Position numbers and translations under genes: made by a program
Shown: one piece after another, positions 37,018 to 45,697 of the stretch
How positions within the stretch are numbered: position 1 is the stretch's first letter
Layout: the number at the start of each line of letters is the position of its first letter
Notes under the pieces: model-generated
The model's database searches: none
What the model was told of the DNA's origin: nothing
What the model saw: only the letters and a program-made list of their open reading frames with translations
Source of the DNA: Altererythrobacter sp. Root672
GTDB taxonomy: Bacteria > Pseudomonadota > Alphaproteobacteria > Sphingomonadales > Sphingomonadaceae
DNA: 64,000 bases
Assembly (NCBI RefSeq): GCF_001427865.1
Contig: NZ_LMHH01000003.1
Location: forward strand, 256 to 64,255
Direction: 5' to 3'

Positions 37018-37802
37018 AGCGCCACGAAGGTAAGACCATGGTCGTGACCGGCGCCGCCGGGTCGATCGGCTTCGCCACCAGCGAGATCCTAGCCCGCGAA
37101 GGCGCGCGGGTCATGCTAGTCGACATTGCCGCCGACCGGCTCGAGCTGTGCACCGACAAGCTCCGCACCGCGGGCTACGATGCCATCGGCTACGTTGCCG
37201 ACTGCGCCGATGAGAAAGCGGTCGAAGGCTATGCCAAGGCCGCCATGGAGGCGTTCGGCCGGATCGATGGCTTCTTCAACAACGCTGGCATCGAAGGCGA
37301 TCTCGCCCCGACGCACGAATACGACATCGCGATGTTCGACAAGATCATCCGGGTGAACTTGCGCTCGATGTTCCTGGGCCTGCGGTTCGTGATCCCGCAC
37401 ATGGTTGCCGCTGGGAAGGGCGCAGTGGTCAACACGGCCTCGATAGGCTCAGAACGTGGCCTGGCGGGGGCCTGCGCCTACAACGCCGCCAAGCACGGGG
37501 CGGTCGGTCTGACACGCACGGCGGCGAGCGAAGTCGCGCAAAAGGGCGTGCGGGTGAACTGCGTCATGCCCGGCGTGATCGAAACTCCGCTGCTCGTCGG
37601 CATGCTCGAACAGATGTTCGACGGCGACGTCCAGGCGGGGATGGACAAGCTTGGCCAGGTGGCCACGCTCAACCGTGTCGGCCAGCCGCGCGAAGTGGGC
37701 GATGTGGTGAGTTTCCTGCTCTCGGACGAGGCCAGTTACGTCAACGGAGCCAAGTGGGAAATCGATGGCGGAGCGCTGGCGACAATCCGTAATGACATCT
37801 GA
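37014..37802 (+). CDS. SDR family oxidoreductase, copy 2
   Basis: This 262-residue classical short-chain dehydrogenase carries GAAGSIG (13-19), NNAG (89-92), Ser143, and YNAAK (Tyr156, Lys160). Asp37 in LVDIAA after strand 2 suggests NAD(H). The PGVIETPL segment after the active site is normal. It is the last gene of the same-strand run from 30521 and overlaps the 71-residue protein by four bases. It is distinct from copy 1 at 33212, so two different alcohol/ketone steps are likely. Confidence 0.92.
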   Translation: MKRHEGKTMVVTGAAGSIGFATSEILAREGARVMLVDIAADRLELCTDKLRTAGYDAIGYVADCADEKAVEGYAKAAMEAFGRIDGFFNNAGIEGDLAPTHEYDIAMFDKIIRVNLRSMFLGLRFVIPHMVAAGKGAVVNTASIGSERGLAGACAYNAAKHGAVGLTRTAASEVAQKGVRVNCVMPGVIETPLLVGMLEQMFDGDVQAGMDKLGQVATLNRVGQPREVGDVVSFLLSDEASYVNGAKWEIDGGALATIRNDI

Positions 37803-37943
37803 GTCAATGGCGCCTGAGAAATGAGTCGAACCATCGCGCGTGACTCTCGCTCCTCGTAATAATACATAGTCGGTATGCCCGTTGGCGCAGATTGTGCTAA
37901 GTCTGCTCTTGCTGGCCAGTCCAAATGGGGATCGAAAACGCAC

Positions 37944-39497
37944 ATGTCGGGTAAGGCAGTCGCGACTGAAGAGGCGCCGCTCACGTTCGGCGAGTTCTAC
38001 GAGGTCGTCACCGGCAGCCCCGACATGGCAGCTTACGTCATCCGCGTTGGAGAGGACGGCACCTTCCGGTTCGAGGATGCCAACGACTTTCTGGAGAAGA
38101 TCGCGGGCAAGCCACTGTCGGAGATTCGAGGGGCGGAGGTGCAGGATTGCCTGCCTCCGGATATTGCCGAATGCCTGGCCAACAACCTGCGCCGCTGCGT
38201 AGAGACGGGTCTGCCGGTCAACTATCACCGTACGGTCGACGCGCCCGACGGAAGTCGGCTGTCGTTCAAGACCAGCCTTTCACCTGTGGTCCGCCATTCC
38301 GGGCCGGCGAAATTCGTCATCGGTTTCACGCGCGACGTAACGCACGAAACGCTCCTGATCGAGAACGCGCAGCACAATGCGGCGATGTTGCGTACGCTCG
38401 GCATGGCGCTCCCCTCGTCGATCTACCTGCTCGACCTCGAAACCAATTCGATCAGCTTCATTGGCGGCAGCGTCGATGAGCTGCGGCATAATTGGCGCAA
38501 GAAGGCCGAAGAGGCCGGCGGCGATGCGGTGGAACGCTACTTCCATCCCGACGATCAAATGCGCGCGAAGAAGCATTGGTCCGAGCTTGCCCAGCTCGAT
38601 GACGGTGAAGTGTCGATGATTAGCTACCGCATCTTGGCCTCGGAAGGGGAATATCGGCGGTTTGAAAATCGAGAGACCGTGTTCAGCCGCAACCTGGATG
38701 GCAAAGTGAAACTCGTGCTCGGCATTTCCGAGGACGTGACCGAGCATGACCGGATCGAACAGGAAGTCCGCGACCTCTCTACGCGGATGCTGACGCTGCA
38801 GATCGAAGAGCGGCGGCGCATTGCCGAAGAACTGCACGATTCGACGGGGCAGCACCTGACTGCCGCGGTGCTGGCGCTACACAACGCCAAGTGCTTGCCC
38901 GCCACGGCGATCCAATGCTCGAAGACTTATACGGGCCTGATGGCGATCATCGAGGACGCCTCGCACTCGCTGGGCGAGGCGCAGCGCGAGATCCGCGTGC
39001 TGTCATACCTGCTCCACCCGCCGTTGCTGCGTAGCCATGGTCTGGCCGAGGCGCTGGAGAACTTCGCCAACGGCTTCGGCAAACGCGCCGGCCTCAAGGT
39101 CGACGTATCGATCTCGCCCGACGCCAGCATGATCGATGACGATACCGCGGTGCACTTGTTCCGCGTGTGCCAGGAAGCGCTGACCAACGTCTATCGCCAC
39201 GCCCAGGCGCGCAAGGTCCGCGTGGCGCTGGAAGTGCGCGATGGGACGATCCTTTTGACGGTGAAGGACGACGGGATCGGCTTTGACGATTCCGCTTCCG
39301 ACCGAATCCTCGGCGTGGGACTGCCGGGCATGCGCGAGCGAATGGCCAGGCTCGGGGGCAGCGTGGTGATCAATGGCGACCCGGGCGGCACGACGCTGGT
39401 GGCACGCATTCCTACGGGCCGGCCGGAGGTGCATATCCACGAGACGCTGCCTGTAGGGCGCACTTCCGCAATGTTGCGGGCAACGTCCACGCACTAG
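37944..39497 (+). CDS. PAS-domain sensor histidine kinase, HisKA_3 (NarX/DegS-like)
   Basis: This 517-residue kinase has no membrane segment, so it senses a cytoplasmic signal. Two PAS-like regions cover about residues 20-135 and 150-265, each ending in a FVIGFTRDVT or LVLGISEDVTEHD motif. The HisKA_3 dimerisation box is EERRRIAEELHDSTGQHL with phosphoacceptor His298. The HATPase domain has ALTNVYRHAQA (N box) and DGIGFD (G1 box), then GVGLPGMRERM. Kinases of this class pair with LuxR/NarL-type response regulators, but none lies nearby, so it is an orphan. The ATG at 37944 is preferred; the frame opens at 37875. It is the only regulator inside the catabolic block. Confidence 0.85.
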   Translation: MSGKAVATEEAPLTFGEFYEVVTGSPDMAAYVIRVGEDGTFRFEDANDFLEKIAGKPLSEIRGAEVQDCLPPDIAECLANNLRRCVETGLPVNYHRTVDAPDGSRLSFKTSLSPVVRHSGPAKFVIGFTRDVTHETLLIENAQHNAAMLRTLGMALPSSIYLLDLETNSISFIGGSVDELRHNWRKKAEEAGGDAVERYFHPDDQMRAKKHWSELAQLDDGEVSMISYRILASEGEYRRFENRETVFSRNLDGKVKLVLGISEDVTEHDRIEQEVRDLSTRMLTLQIEERRRIAEELHDSTGQHLTAAVLALHNAKCLPATAIQCSKTYTGLMAIIEDASHSLGEAQREIRVLSYLLHPPLLRSHGLAEALENFANGFGKRAGLKVDVSISPDASMIDDDTAVHLFRVCQEALTNVYRHAQARKVRVALEVRDGTILLTVKDDGIGFDDSASDRILGVGLPGMRERMARLGGSVVINGDPGGTTLVARIPTGRPEVHIHETLPVGRTSAMLRATSTH

Positions 39498-39506
39498 GTT
39501 TGCGGG

Positions 39507-39740
39507 CTAGGCCAGAGGCACTCCTCCGGCCGCATCCTCTTCAACATCGCCAATCTCGCGGCGCGTCTGGATCACCTCGAGGGCTTCGGCCATCTTCGGG
39601 TCATAGACGGTCATGAAAGCCATCCCGACCATCAGGCTCACGCCGGCCGCGTTGCCCTTGCGCACCGACTGGCGCGAGAAAGCGATCGAGAGCGGGAAGC
39701 TGGCCAACACCAGAACCACGCACAACGGTATCCCCACCAC
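39507..39740 (-). CDS. Small membrane protein, hypothetical
   Basis: The 77-residue product has one or two hydrophobic segments (IPLCVVLVLASFPLSIAF and a weaker LMVGMAFMTVY) and an acidic tail, so it is a small inner-membrane protein. The open frame runs to 39815, but the extra codons read through repeat-like sequence. GTG at 39740 has a GGGGGAGAG site ten bases upstream and is preferred. It is the last gene of the minus-strand operon that begins at 45634. No function is known. The reality of the gene is moderately supported. Confidence 0.5.
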   Translation of the reverse strand: MVGIPLCVVLVLASFPLSIAFSRQSVRKGNAAGVSLMVGMAFMTVYDPKMAEALEVIQTRREIGDVEEDAAGGVPLA

Positions 39741-39816
39741 TTCATGTCCGCTCTCCCCCGAGCCTGTTGAGGGCAATTGGGTGTCGAAGATCAGGATAAC
39801 AGGAGGATCCAGCAAA

Positions 39817-40182
39817 TCAGGCGCCGGGGTGTGTTTTCCCGGTTACGCCGACGACATTGCCCTCCGGGTCGGCGAAGTCCCACCCGCCCCACGGCCGGTC
39901 GAGGATCGTTGCACCCGCCGAGGACAGTCGTTCGCGAGCGGCGGCGAGATCGTCGACGGCGAGGATAAGCTTGCAGCCGCCTGTCTCGCGCGGTGTGGGA
40001 GAGGGCTTCACGCCGACCTCCCTGGGGATCGCGTGCAGCGCGAAATGGGTCTCGCCGGTGTCGAACTCGACCCAGTTATCAAGACGGGTCTCCTCGATCG
40101 GCGCGAAGCCTACCACGTCGCGGTAAAAGGCCGTCATCGCCGGCAGGTCCACCACGAACAGCATGGCACCGGCGAGTTGCAT
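39817..40182 (-). CDS. VOC (glyoxalase/dioxygenase-fold) protein, copy 1
   Basis: This 121-residue protein has a single vicinal-oxygen-chelate module set: two beta-alpha-beta-beta-beta units. It begins AMLFVVDLPAMTAFYRDVVGF, and its second half ends FADPEGNVVGVTG, where Glu is the usual metal ligand. It is too short for an extradiol dioxygenase and matches the glyoxalase/bleomycin-resistance group. It starts at the stop of the dehydrogenase gene upstream, so they are coexpressed. It could isomerise or bind a pathway intermediate. Confidence 0.85.
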   Translation of the reverse strand: MQLAGAMLFVVDLPAMTAFYRDVVGFAPIEETRLDNWVEFDTGETHFALHAIPREVGVKPSPTPRETGGCKLILAVDDLAAARERLSSAGATILDRPWGGWDFADPEGNVVGVTGKTHPGA

Positions 40183-41066
40183 CAGGCGGGCCGTTCCGGA
40201 TCGAGGCCGGCGTCGGCCTCGACCACTTTCGCCATGGCGGTGAAGTCGGCATCGTCGCCATAAGTGGCGAGCACCCGGTCTAGCAGGGTAGCAAGCCGCT
40301 CGCCCGTCGGCAGCGGCACGCCCATGGCCTCGGCTTCCTCAAGCGCCAGACGGGTATCCTTGAGGCTGAGTTGGGCTGAGAATCCGAAATCGAAGGTCCG
40401 CGGCAGTACGGCGCGCGGCCACTTGTCGCGGGTCGCCGAATTGGCGCCGGTGCCGGCGTTGAGAACCTCGATCATCCGCGACGGATCAAGTCCCGCCTTG
40501 ATCGCCAGCGTCATCGCCTCGGCCGTGGTGGCGATAGCGGCGAGGCTGAGCAGGTTGTTGGCGAGCTTGGCCACCTGCCCTGCGCCGGGAGTCTCGCCCA
40601 TGAAGAACGGACGCCCGATGCGCTGGAGCAGCGGCTCGACCTGTGGCCACAGCGCCTCGGGGCCGCCGACCATGATCGCCAGCGTGGCTTGCTCAGCGCC
40701 CCGGATGCCGCCGGATACGGGCGCATCGAAACTGGCGATGCCGCGCGCGGCCAGGGTGTCGTGCAGGTCCTGAGCCAGCATGGGGCCGGAGGTCGAAAGG
40801 TCGCAGACGATGCGCGGCGATCCGCCGGAGATCACCTGCGCCACCGCCTCGCGCACGATGCTGGGCGTGGGCAAGCTGGTGAACACGATCTCGCAACGCT
40901 CCCCCAGCGCTGCAGCTGAACCCGCCGCTTCGGCGCCTTTGGCCACTAGCGCCTCGACAGCAGTGGGCGAGAGGTCGTGCACCAGCACGGTCTCGCCCTG
41001 CCCGAGAAGGTTTGCCGCCATCGGCGCACCCATGCGCCCAAGCCCGAGGAATCCGATCGTCGTCAT
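40182..41066 (-). CDS. 3-hydroxyisobutyrate-dehydrogenase-family NAD(P) oxidoreductase
   Basis: This 294-residue beta-hydroxyacid dehydrogenase carries the Rossmann motif GLGRMGAPMAANLL (7-20), the substrate-binding DAPVSGGIRGAEQATL (about 116-131), and the catalytic Lys segment in GQVAKLANNLL (about 163-173). Family members oxidise 3-hydroxyisobutyrate, tartronate semialdehyde, or larger hydroxyacids. It overlaps the metallo-hydrolase gene start region by four bases, so it is coupled to that gene. In this operon it likely oxidises a hydroxyacid freed by lactone opening. Confidence 0.92.
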   Translation of the reverse strand: MTTIGFLGLGRMGAPMAANLLGQGETVLVHDLSPTAVEALVAKGAEAAGSAAALGERCEIVFTSLPTPSIVREAVAQVISGGSPRIVCDLSTSGPMLAQDLHDTLAARGIASFDAPVSGGIRGAEQATLAIMVGGPEALWPQVEPLLQRIGRPFFMGETPGAGQVAKLANNLLSLAAIATTAEAMTLAIKAGLDPSRMIEVLNAGTGANSATRDKWPRAVLPRTFDFGFSAQLSLKDTRLALEEAEAMGVPLPTGERLATLLDRVLATYGDDADFTAMAKVVEADAGLDPERPA

Positions 41067-41872
41067 AGCACCTCCGCTATCGGCACGATCGGGGCGAGGT
41101 CAACGCGGGCGATGTCGTTTTCGGTCGGGAAGCACTTGAGCACCAGCGGATCGTGGCCAGGGATCAAGTGGTCGAGCGACCCGCCCGCCAGCTCCAACAC
41201 CCGGTGCTGCGATTGCAGGTAGGCGGCCTCGTCGACGAAGATCGGGAAGGGATTGTGGCGAGTGATGTTGGAATAGAGATGGGCGGCATCGCTGGCCAGA
41301 ATGACCGTGCCGCGTTCAGTCTCGCACCCGACCAATTGCAGCCCGGCCGTATGCCCGCTGCAGAGGTGGAGCGTGATGCCCGGCGCGAACACTTCATCGC
41401 CATCATGAAACACCACGTGGTCGTTGTAGAGCTTGCGGACCAACTGAGCGACCGGCTCGCCATCGAACGGTGCTCGCACCTCGCGGTCGCAGACGTGGCG
41501 GCTGGTGGCAAAGGCCAGCTCCGCATCCTGCACATGGAACCGGGCATTGGGAAAGGTGCCGAGCGAGCCGGCGTGGTCGTAGTGCAAGTGGGTCAGGATC
41601 ACGTCCTCGACCGAGAGGTGGTCGATCCCCGCGTCGCGCAGGCCCTCGATCACGGGCCGGGTGATGATACGCCCCCGCGCGACGGCCGCGGACTCGCCGA
41701 AGCCGGTATCGACGATCACTGGTGGATGCCCGTCACGGTGGATCGCCCACACGAAATAGTCGAGCGGCATCGGTACGTCGTGATCGTCCACGGGCCGAAC
41801 AAAATTGTTAACGGCCGTCCGCTCGTGCCTGGCGTAGCGGATCGCATCGATACGGATGACGGGGGCTACCAT
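41063..41872 (-). CDS. MBL-fold hydrolase, N-acyl-homoserine-lactonase-like
   Basis: This 269-residue metallo-beta-lactamase-fold enzyme has the two-zinc motif THLHYDHAG (His95, His97, Asp99, His100). Further ligands are in SGHTAG and ILASDAAH, and the late HLIPGHDP. The overall pattern matches the AHL-lactonase (AiiA-type) group. In this operon of oxidases and dehydrogenases it is more likely to open a lactone of the degraded compound than to quench quorum sensing, but quorum quenching cannot be excluded. It is cytoplasmic, with no signal peptide. Confidence 0.88.
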   Translation of the reverse strand: MVAPVIRIDAIRYARHERTAVNNFVRPVDDHDVPMPLDYFVWAIHRDGHPPVIVDTGFGESAAVARGRIITRPVIEGLRDAGIDHLSVEDVILTHLHYDHAGSLGTFPNARFHVQDAELAFATSRHVCDREVRAPFDGEPVAQLVRKLYNDHVVFHDGDEVFAPGITLHLCSGHTAGLQLVGCETERGTVILASDAAHLYSNITRHNPFPIFVDEAAYLQSQHRVLELAGGSLDHLIPGHDPLVLKCFPTENDIARVDLAPIVPIAEVL

Positions 41873-41879
41873 AGTTAAC

Positions 41880-43061
41880 TCAAGTGAACTTGAGTTTCAC
41901 CAGTTGGCGGATCGGTCCGTGGCCGACGGTGGTCATCCATGGTTCGTAGTCCCCGGCGATCTCGATGCTCTCCACTTGCGCGACGATTTCGCCGAGCAGC
42001 GCGGTAGCCTCCATCTGCGCCAACGTCCGCCCGACGCAGCCATGGACGCCATAGCCCCAGCCGAGCGAGTGCTTGTTGTCGCGATCGAAGCGATAAGCGT
42101 GCGGATTGTCCCAGAAGCGCGGGTCGCGATTGGCCGCGGCGAACATCAGGCCGCAGCGGGTGCCGGCGGGGATGACGTAGTCGTCGATCTCGACATCGCG
42201 CATGGTGATGCGCCCGGCCATGCGGCTCGGGCTGTCCCAGCGGAGGGACTCATCGAAGGCGGAGCGGACCTTCTTGGGGTCACTACGTAGTTTTACGTAT
42301 TCTTCCGGGAAAAGCGCCCAAGCGCGGAGGGCGTTGGCCATGGTGATAAAGGTCGTGTCGGCCCCGGCGCTTAGCACGGTCTGGAGTAGCAGTTTGGCTT
42401 CGGTCTGCGTGACCTGTCCAGAATCGGCGGCAGCGTAGATCGTCTCGCCAATGCCCTCAGGATCGAGCGCCGAGCGTTCGCATTGCGTCTCGAGCCATTG
42501 GATCACGGCCGAATAGTCGTGCTGCATCGCCTGATCGAACAGCGCGCCGGGCGGGCCCATCGTCGCCCAGACCATTTCGGAGAAACCGTGCATGTGCTCG
42601 CGGCCTTCCTCGGGCAGGCCGAGGATATCGGGCAGGACTTGGAACACGTAGGCCTGGGTCACTTCGCCCACCGCATCGACCGGCTCGCCTTCGCGGTCGC
42701 GCAGGCGGCTGAGCAGTTCCTTGGCGCGGGCTTCGAAGATGCCCTTCACGCGCTCCAGAGCTCGTGGGCTCAGGGCGTCGGCGATGACCTTGCGCACTTG
42801 CGTATGACGCGGCGGATCGTCGGTCAGGAGGATTTCAGGGCGCGGACTCGTCGGGTCATGCCACGGGCGACTGGCGCTGGAGAACGCCTTCCAGTCGAGC
42901 AGCCCGGCGGCGACATGTTCGTGCCGGCCGAGCATATGCGTGCCGTCGGCCAACCGCACGACAGGCGCGAACTCGCGCAGCGCATCGTCCACCGTGCGCG
43001 CATCGATCACCGCCTCGGGGGTGAAGATGTCGAGCTCGTATTCGGGGATTGGCTTGCTCAC
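41880..43061 (-). CDS. Cytochrome P450
   Basis: This 393-residue soluble bacterial P450 has the I-helix oxygen-activation motif AGADTT (232-237), the K-helix ExxR (271-274, ESLR), and heme-ligand Cys342 in GWGYGVHGCVG. The usual Phe seven residues before Cys is Trp here (W335), a variant seen in CYP199-type and related aromatic-acid P450s known for O-demethylation. It overlaps the second MBL gene by four bases. No ferredoxin gene is in the window; a suitable flavin reductase is at 60249. A demethylation or hydroxylation step is inferred. Confidence 0.93.
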   Translation of the reverse strand: MSKPIPEYELDIFTPEAVIDARTVDDALREFAPVVRLADGTHMLGRHEHVAAGLLDWKAFSSASRPWHDPTSPRPEILLTDDPPRHTQVRKVIADALSPRALERVKGIFEARAKELLSRLRDREGEPVDAVGEVTQAYVFQVLPDILGLPEEGREHMHGFSEMVWATMGPPGALFDQAMQHDYSAVIQWLETQCERSALDPEGIGETIYAAADSGQVTQTEAKLLLQTVLSAGADTTFITMANALRAWALFPEEYVKLRSDPKKVRSAFDESLRWDSPSRMAGRITMRDVEIDDYVIPAGTRCGLMFAAANRDPRFWDNPHAYRFDRDNKHSLGWGYGVHGCVGRTLAQMEATALLGEIVAQVESIEIAGDYEPWMTTVGHGPIRQLVKLKFT

Positions 43062-43951
43062 AGGCCAAGCCCGTCGAAGCGCACGTCACCTTCGCCGTGC
43101 GTGTTGATGTGCCCAGCAGTCGGTCCGGCGAAGTGGGCGCCGATCACCAACACGCCGCTGTCGGCGTACTTCTGGACGAAGCCGGTCCGCGTTGCGCGGC
43201 CTGCATCCTTGTCCATGTCGAAGGTCGCCGTCCGGTGCGGCATCGCGCATTGCATCGGATGGTGCATCAAGTCGCCGGTAATTACCGCGTCCTCTCCGTT
43301 GGAGCTGATGCGCACGTGGACGTGGCCGGGCGTGTGGCCGTGGCTCGGTTCGCAGCGAATACCCGGAGCAATCTCGTGGTCGGCCTCGATGAAGTCCGCC
43401 AGGCCCAGCTCCACGATCGGGTCGACGCATTCGACGAGGTGGGTGTCGGTGTGGTGGCCGTCGTTGCGGATGGTGGTCTGCCACGCCTCGTACTCGGTCT
43501 TGCCGAACAGGTAGCGAGCGTTGGGGAAGGTCGGCTTGAACTCGCCGGTCTCAGGATCCTTGTAGGTGTTCCAGCCGACGTGATCGAAGTGCAGGTGGGT
43601 ACACATAACGGTATCGACATCGTGGCGGCTCAGCCCCAGGCTCTCGATGTCCTCCAGGAAACCCTCGGGCAGATCGCAAAACACGTCGAAGTCGCGTTGC
43701 CGCCCAGCGCCGATGCAGGAATCGACCACGATCACCCGCCCCGGTGCCTGAACCACGAACCCCTGGAAGTTCATCCGCTGGCGTCCGTCCGGCGTCGCGT
43801 AATGCGGGTGCAGCCATTCCATCGCGATGACTTCCTCTGCCGTGGCGTCCGGCATCGTCATGTTGATGTTGTCCTGGAAGTCCCACAGCTCGACGATGCG
43901 CGTCACGGTGACGTCGCCGACGCGCCAGGACTTCATGTGCTCCTTGGCCAT
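43058..43951 (-). CDS. MBL-fold metallo-hydrolase, copy 2
   Basis: This 297-residue metallo-beta-lactamase-fold protein has the zinc motif THLHFDHVG (His119, His121, Asp123, His124), SHGHTPGH and ITGDLMHHP, and a late GAHFAGPT. It is related to AHL-lactonase-like and organophosphate-hydrolase-like MBL enzymes. It lies between the GMC oxidoreductase and P450 genes with a ten-base gap and a four-base overlap, so all are one operon. A lactone or ester bond is the likely target. Copy 1 at 41063 is only distantly similar. Confidence 0.88.
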   Translation of the reverse strand: MAKEHMKSWRVGDVTVTRIVELWDFQDNINMTMPDATAEEVIAMEWLHPHYATPDGRQRMNFQGFVVQAPGRVIVVDSCIGAGRQRDFDVFCDLPEGFLEDIESLGLSRHDVDTVMCTHLHFDHVGWNTYKDPETGEFKPTFPNARYLFGKTEYEAWQTTIRNDGHHTDTHLVECVDPIVELGLADFIEADHEIAPGIRCEPSHGHTPGHVHVRISSNGEDAVITGDLMHHPMQCAMPHRTATFDMDKDAGRATRTGFVQKYADSGVLVIGAHFAGPTAGHINTHGEGDVRFDGLGL

Positions 43952-43960
43952 TCTCTCTCC

Positions 43961-45634
43961 TCAGGCCGCCTTCTGGCGGCTCTTCCTTGCAGGCTTATAG
44001 CGCGCCACGCTCTCGGGTGGCAGTTCGGCGGCGGGCAGCGGCTTTTTGCCGAGCACGAAGTCCGCCGCGCGTTCGCCGATCATCACGCAGGGCGCGTTCG
44101 TATTGCCACCGATCACGCTCGGCATGACCGAGGCGTCGGCTACGCGCAGGCCCTTGATGCCGTTGAGCCGAAGCTGCGGGTCGACCACCGCGCCGGCGTC
44201 GCTGCCCATGCGGCAAGTGCCGACCGGGTGGTGGACGGTGTAGCCGGTTTCGCGGATGTACTTGTCGAATTGCTCGTCGGTCGTGACTCCGGGACCGGGT
44301 GCGAACTCGGTGCCTTCGTATTCGGCGAAGGGCTCGCTGGCGAAGGCGGCGCGGGCGATCTTGAGCGCGCGGATCAGCGGCTTGATGTCATCCGGGTGCT
44401 CGAGCAAGTGCGGGTCGATCACCGGCGCGGCGCCCGGATCGGCGCTGGCGAGGCGCACCGTGCCGCGGCTCTTGGGGTAGAGCGCCACCGGGCTGATCGC
44501 GTAGCCGTGGCCGAGCGGGAACGGGATCTTCGGATTGGTCAGCCGTTTGGCCGGCTGGAACACGAACTGTACGTCGGGCCTGTCGAGGGTCGGGTCGGTA
44601 CGCAGGAAGGCAACGCTCTCGAACACATTGCCCGCGAGCGGCCCGGTGCGGGTCAGCAGGTACTGGGCCAGGTGCCAGGCGTCCCGCGGCAGGACCCGCC
44701 ATGACAGGCCGTAGCTGGTGGTGTCGGCGGTCTCCATGTGCATCGGACTCGCCGGATGGTCATGGTAGTTTTCGCCCACGCCCGGCAGGTCGAGCACCAC
44801 CTCGATGCCCATGTCCTTGAGATGCGCCGCCGGACCGATGCCGCTGAGCATCAGGATCTGCGGCGTCTGCACCGTGCCGGCGGAGAGGATCACCTCATGC
44901 CGCGCTTTGATCACCCGCCCGTCGGTCAGCTCGACGCCGACAGCGCGCTTGTTCTCGACCAACACCCGCCTGACCTGCGCATCGGTCTGCACGTGGATAT
45001 TGCCGCGAGCCAGCGCCGGGCGGAGCATGTTCTTGGCGGTGCTCTCCCGCTGCCCGTTGCGCAGTAGGCCCTGGCGGCGGCCGTAGCCTTCGGGGTTCGG
45101 CCCGTTGAAGTCCGGGCAGGCCGGGAATTGCAGCGAGGCGAGCGCGTCCATGAACGCGAAGTTGAGCGCGTTGGGCCCATCGACATGCTTGACGTTGATC
45201 GGCCCGCCATGGCCGTGGAACACGCTCTCGGGGTAGTTCTCGTTGTTCTCGGTGCGGGTGAAGTAGGGCAGCACTTCGGCGTAGGACCAGCCGGTCGCCC
45301 CGGCATCGGACCAGTCGTCGTAGTCGGTCGGATGGCCGCGGAAATAGACCATTCCGTTGATCGAGCCCGACCCGCCCAGAACCTTGCCCCGAGGCACCGG
45401 AATCTCACGCCCGGCCATGCCCGGCTGCGGTACGGTCTTGAACCGCCAGTTGGTCGCCTCGCGACCGATCGCGGCGGCGACGAAGCTCGGGATGTGGATG
45501 AAGGGGTGCGTGTCCTGCCCACCGGCCTCGATCACGCAAGTGGTGCGGTCAGCGGCTTCGCCCAGCCGTGCCGCCAACGCCGCGCCGGACGACCCCGCGC
45601 CGACGACGATGTAATCGAATTCCGCTGCAGCCAT
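43961..45634 (-). CDS. GMC-family oxidoreductase (choline-dehydrogenase-like)
   Basis: This 557-residue flavoprotein oxidises alcohols. The FAD motif GAGSSGAALAARL (12-24) is at the N terminus. The two GMC signatures are GKVLGGSGSINGMVYFRGHP (about 83-102) and GTVQTPQILMLSGIGP (about 253-268). The active-site His is in YTVHHPVGTCRMG near 470, and the FAD C-terminal motif reads VADASVMP. It is the first gene of the minus-strand operon that ends at 39507. The C terminus is Lys/Arg-rich. The substrate is unknown; large alcohols such as PEG, vanillyl or sugar-type alcohols are known for the family. Confidence 0.93.
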   Translation of the reverse strand: MAAAEFDYIVVGAGSSGAALAARLGEAADRTTCVIEAGGQDTHPFIHIPSFVAAAIGREATNWRFKTVPQPGMAGREIPVPRGKVLGGSGSINGMVYFRGHPTDYDDWSDAGATGWSYAEVLPYFTRTENNENYPESVFHGHGGPINVKHVDGPNALNFAFMDALASLQFPACPDFNGPNPEGYGRRQGLLRNGQRESTAKNMLRPALARGNIHVQTDAQVRRVLVENKRAVGVELTDGRVIKARHEVILSAGTVQTPQILMLSGIGPAAHLKDMGIEVVLDLPGVGENYHDHPASPMHMETADTTSYGLSWRVLPRDAWHLAQYLLTRTGPLAGNVFESVAFLRTDPTLDRPDVQFVFQPAKRLTNPKIPFPLGHGYAISPVALYPKSRGTVRLASADPGAAPVIDPHLLEHPDDIKPLIRALKIARAAFASEPFAEYEGTEFAPGPGVTTDEQFDKYIRETGYTVHHPVGTCRMGSDAGAVVDPQLRLNGIKGLRVADASVMPSVIGGNTNAPCVMIGERAADFVLGKKPLPAAELPPESVARYKPARKSRQKAA

Positions 45635-45697
45635 TCGTCTCTCCCTTCGGCAGTGTGCGAGGGGAGGAAGTGATTGGCAAGCTATGGGTTGCCGAGT

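Noticed and set aside
39741-39790. Possible further copy of the family B intergenic repeat
   Set aside because: Only a short stretch (GAGCCTGTTGAGGGCA) resembles it and no second arm is present.
41063-41872. Quorum-quenching AHL lactonase as a firm call
   Set aside because: The MBL subgroup includes many lactonases, and the operon context is catabolic, so only a lactonase-like call is made.
43049-44704. 551-codon plus-strand frame across the MBL and GMC genes
   Set aside because: Composition is Arg/Ala/His-rich shadow translation; both minus-strand genes have clear motifs.
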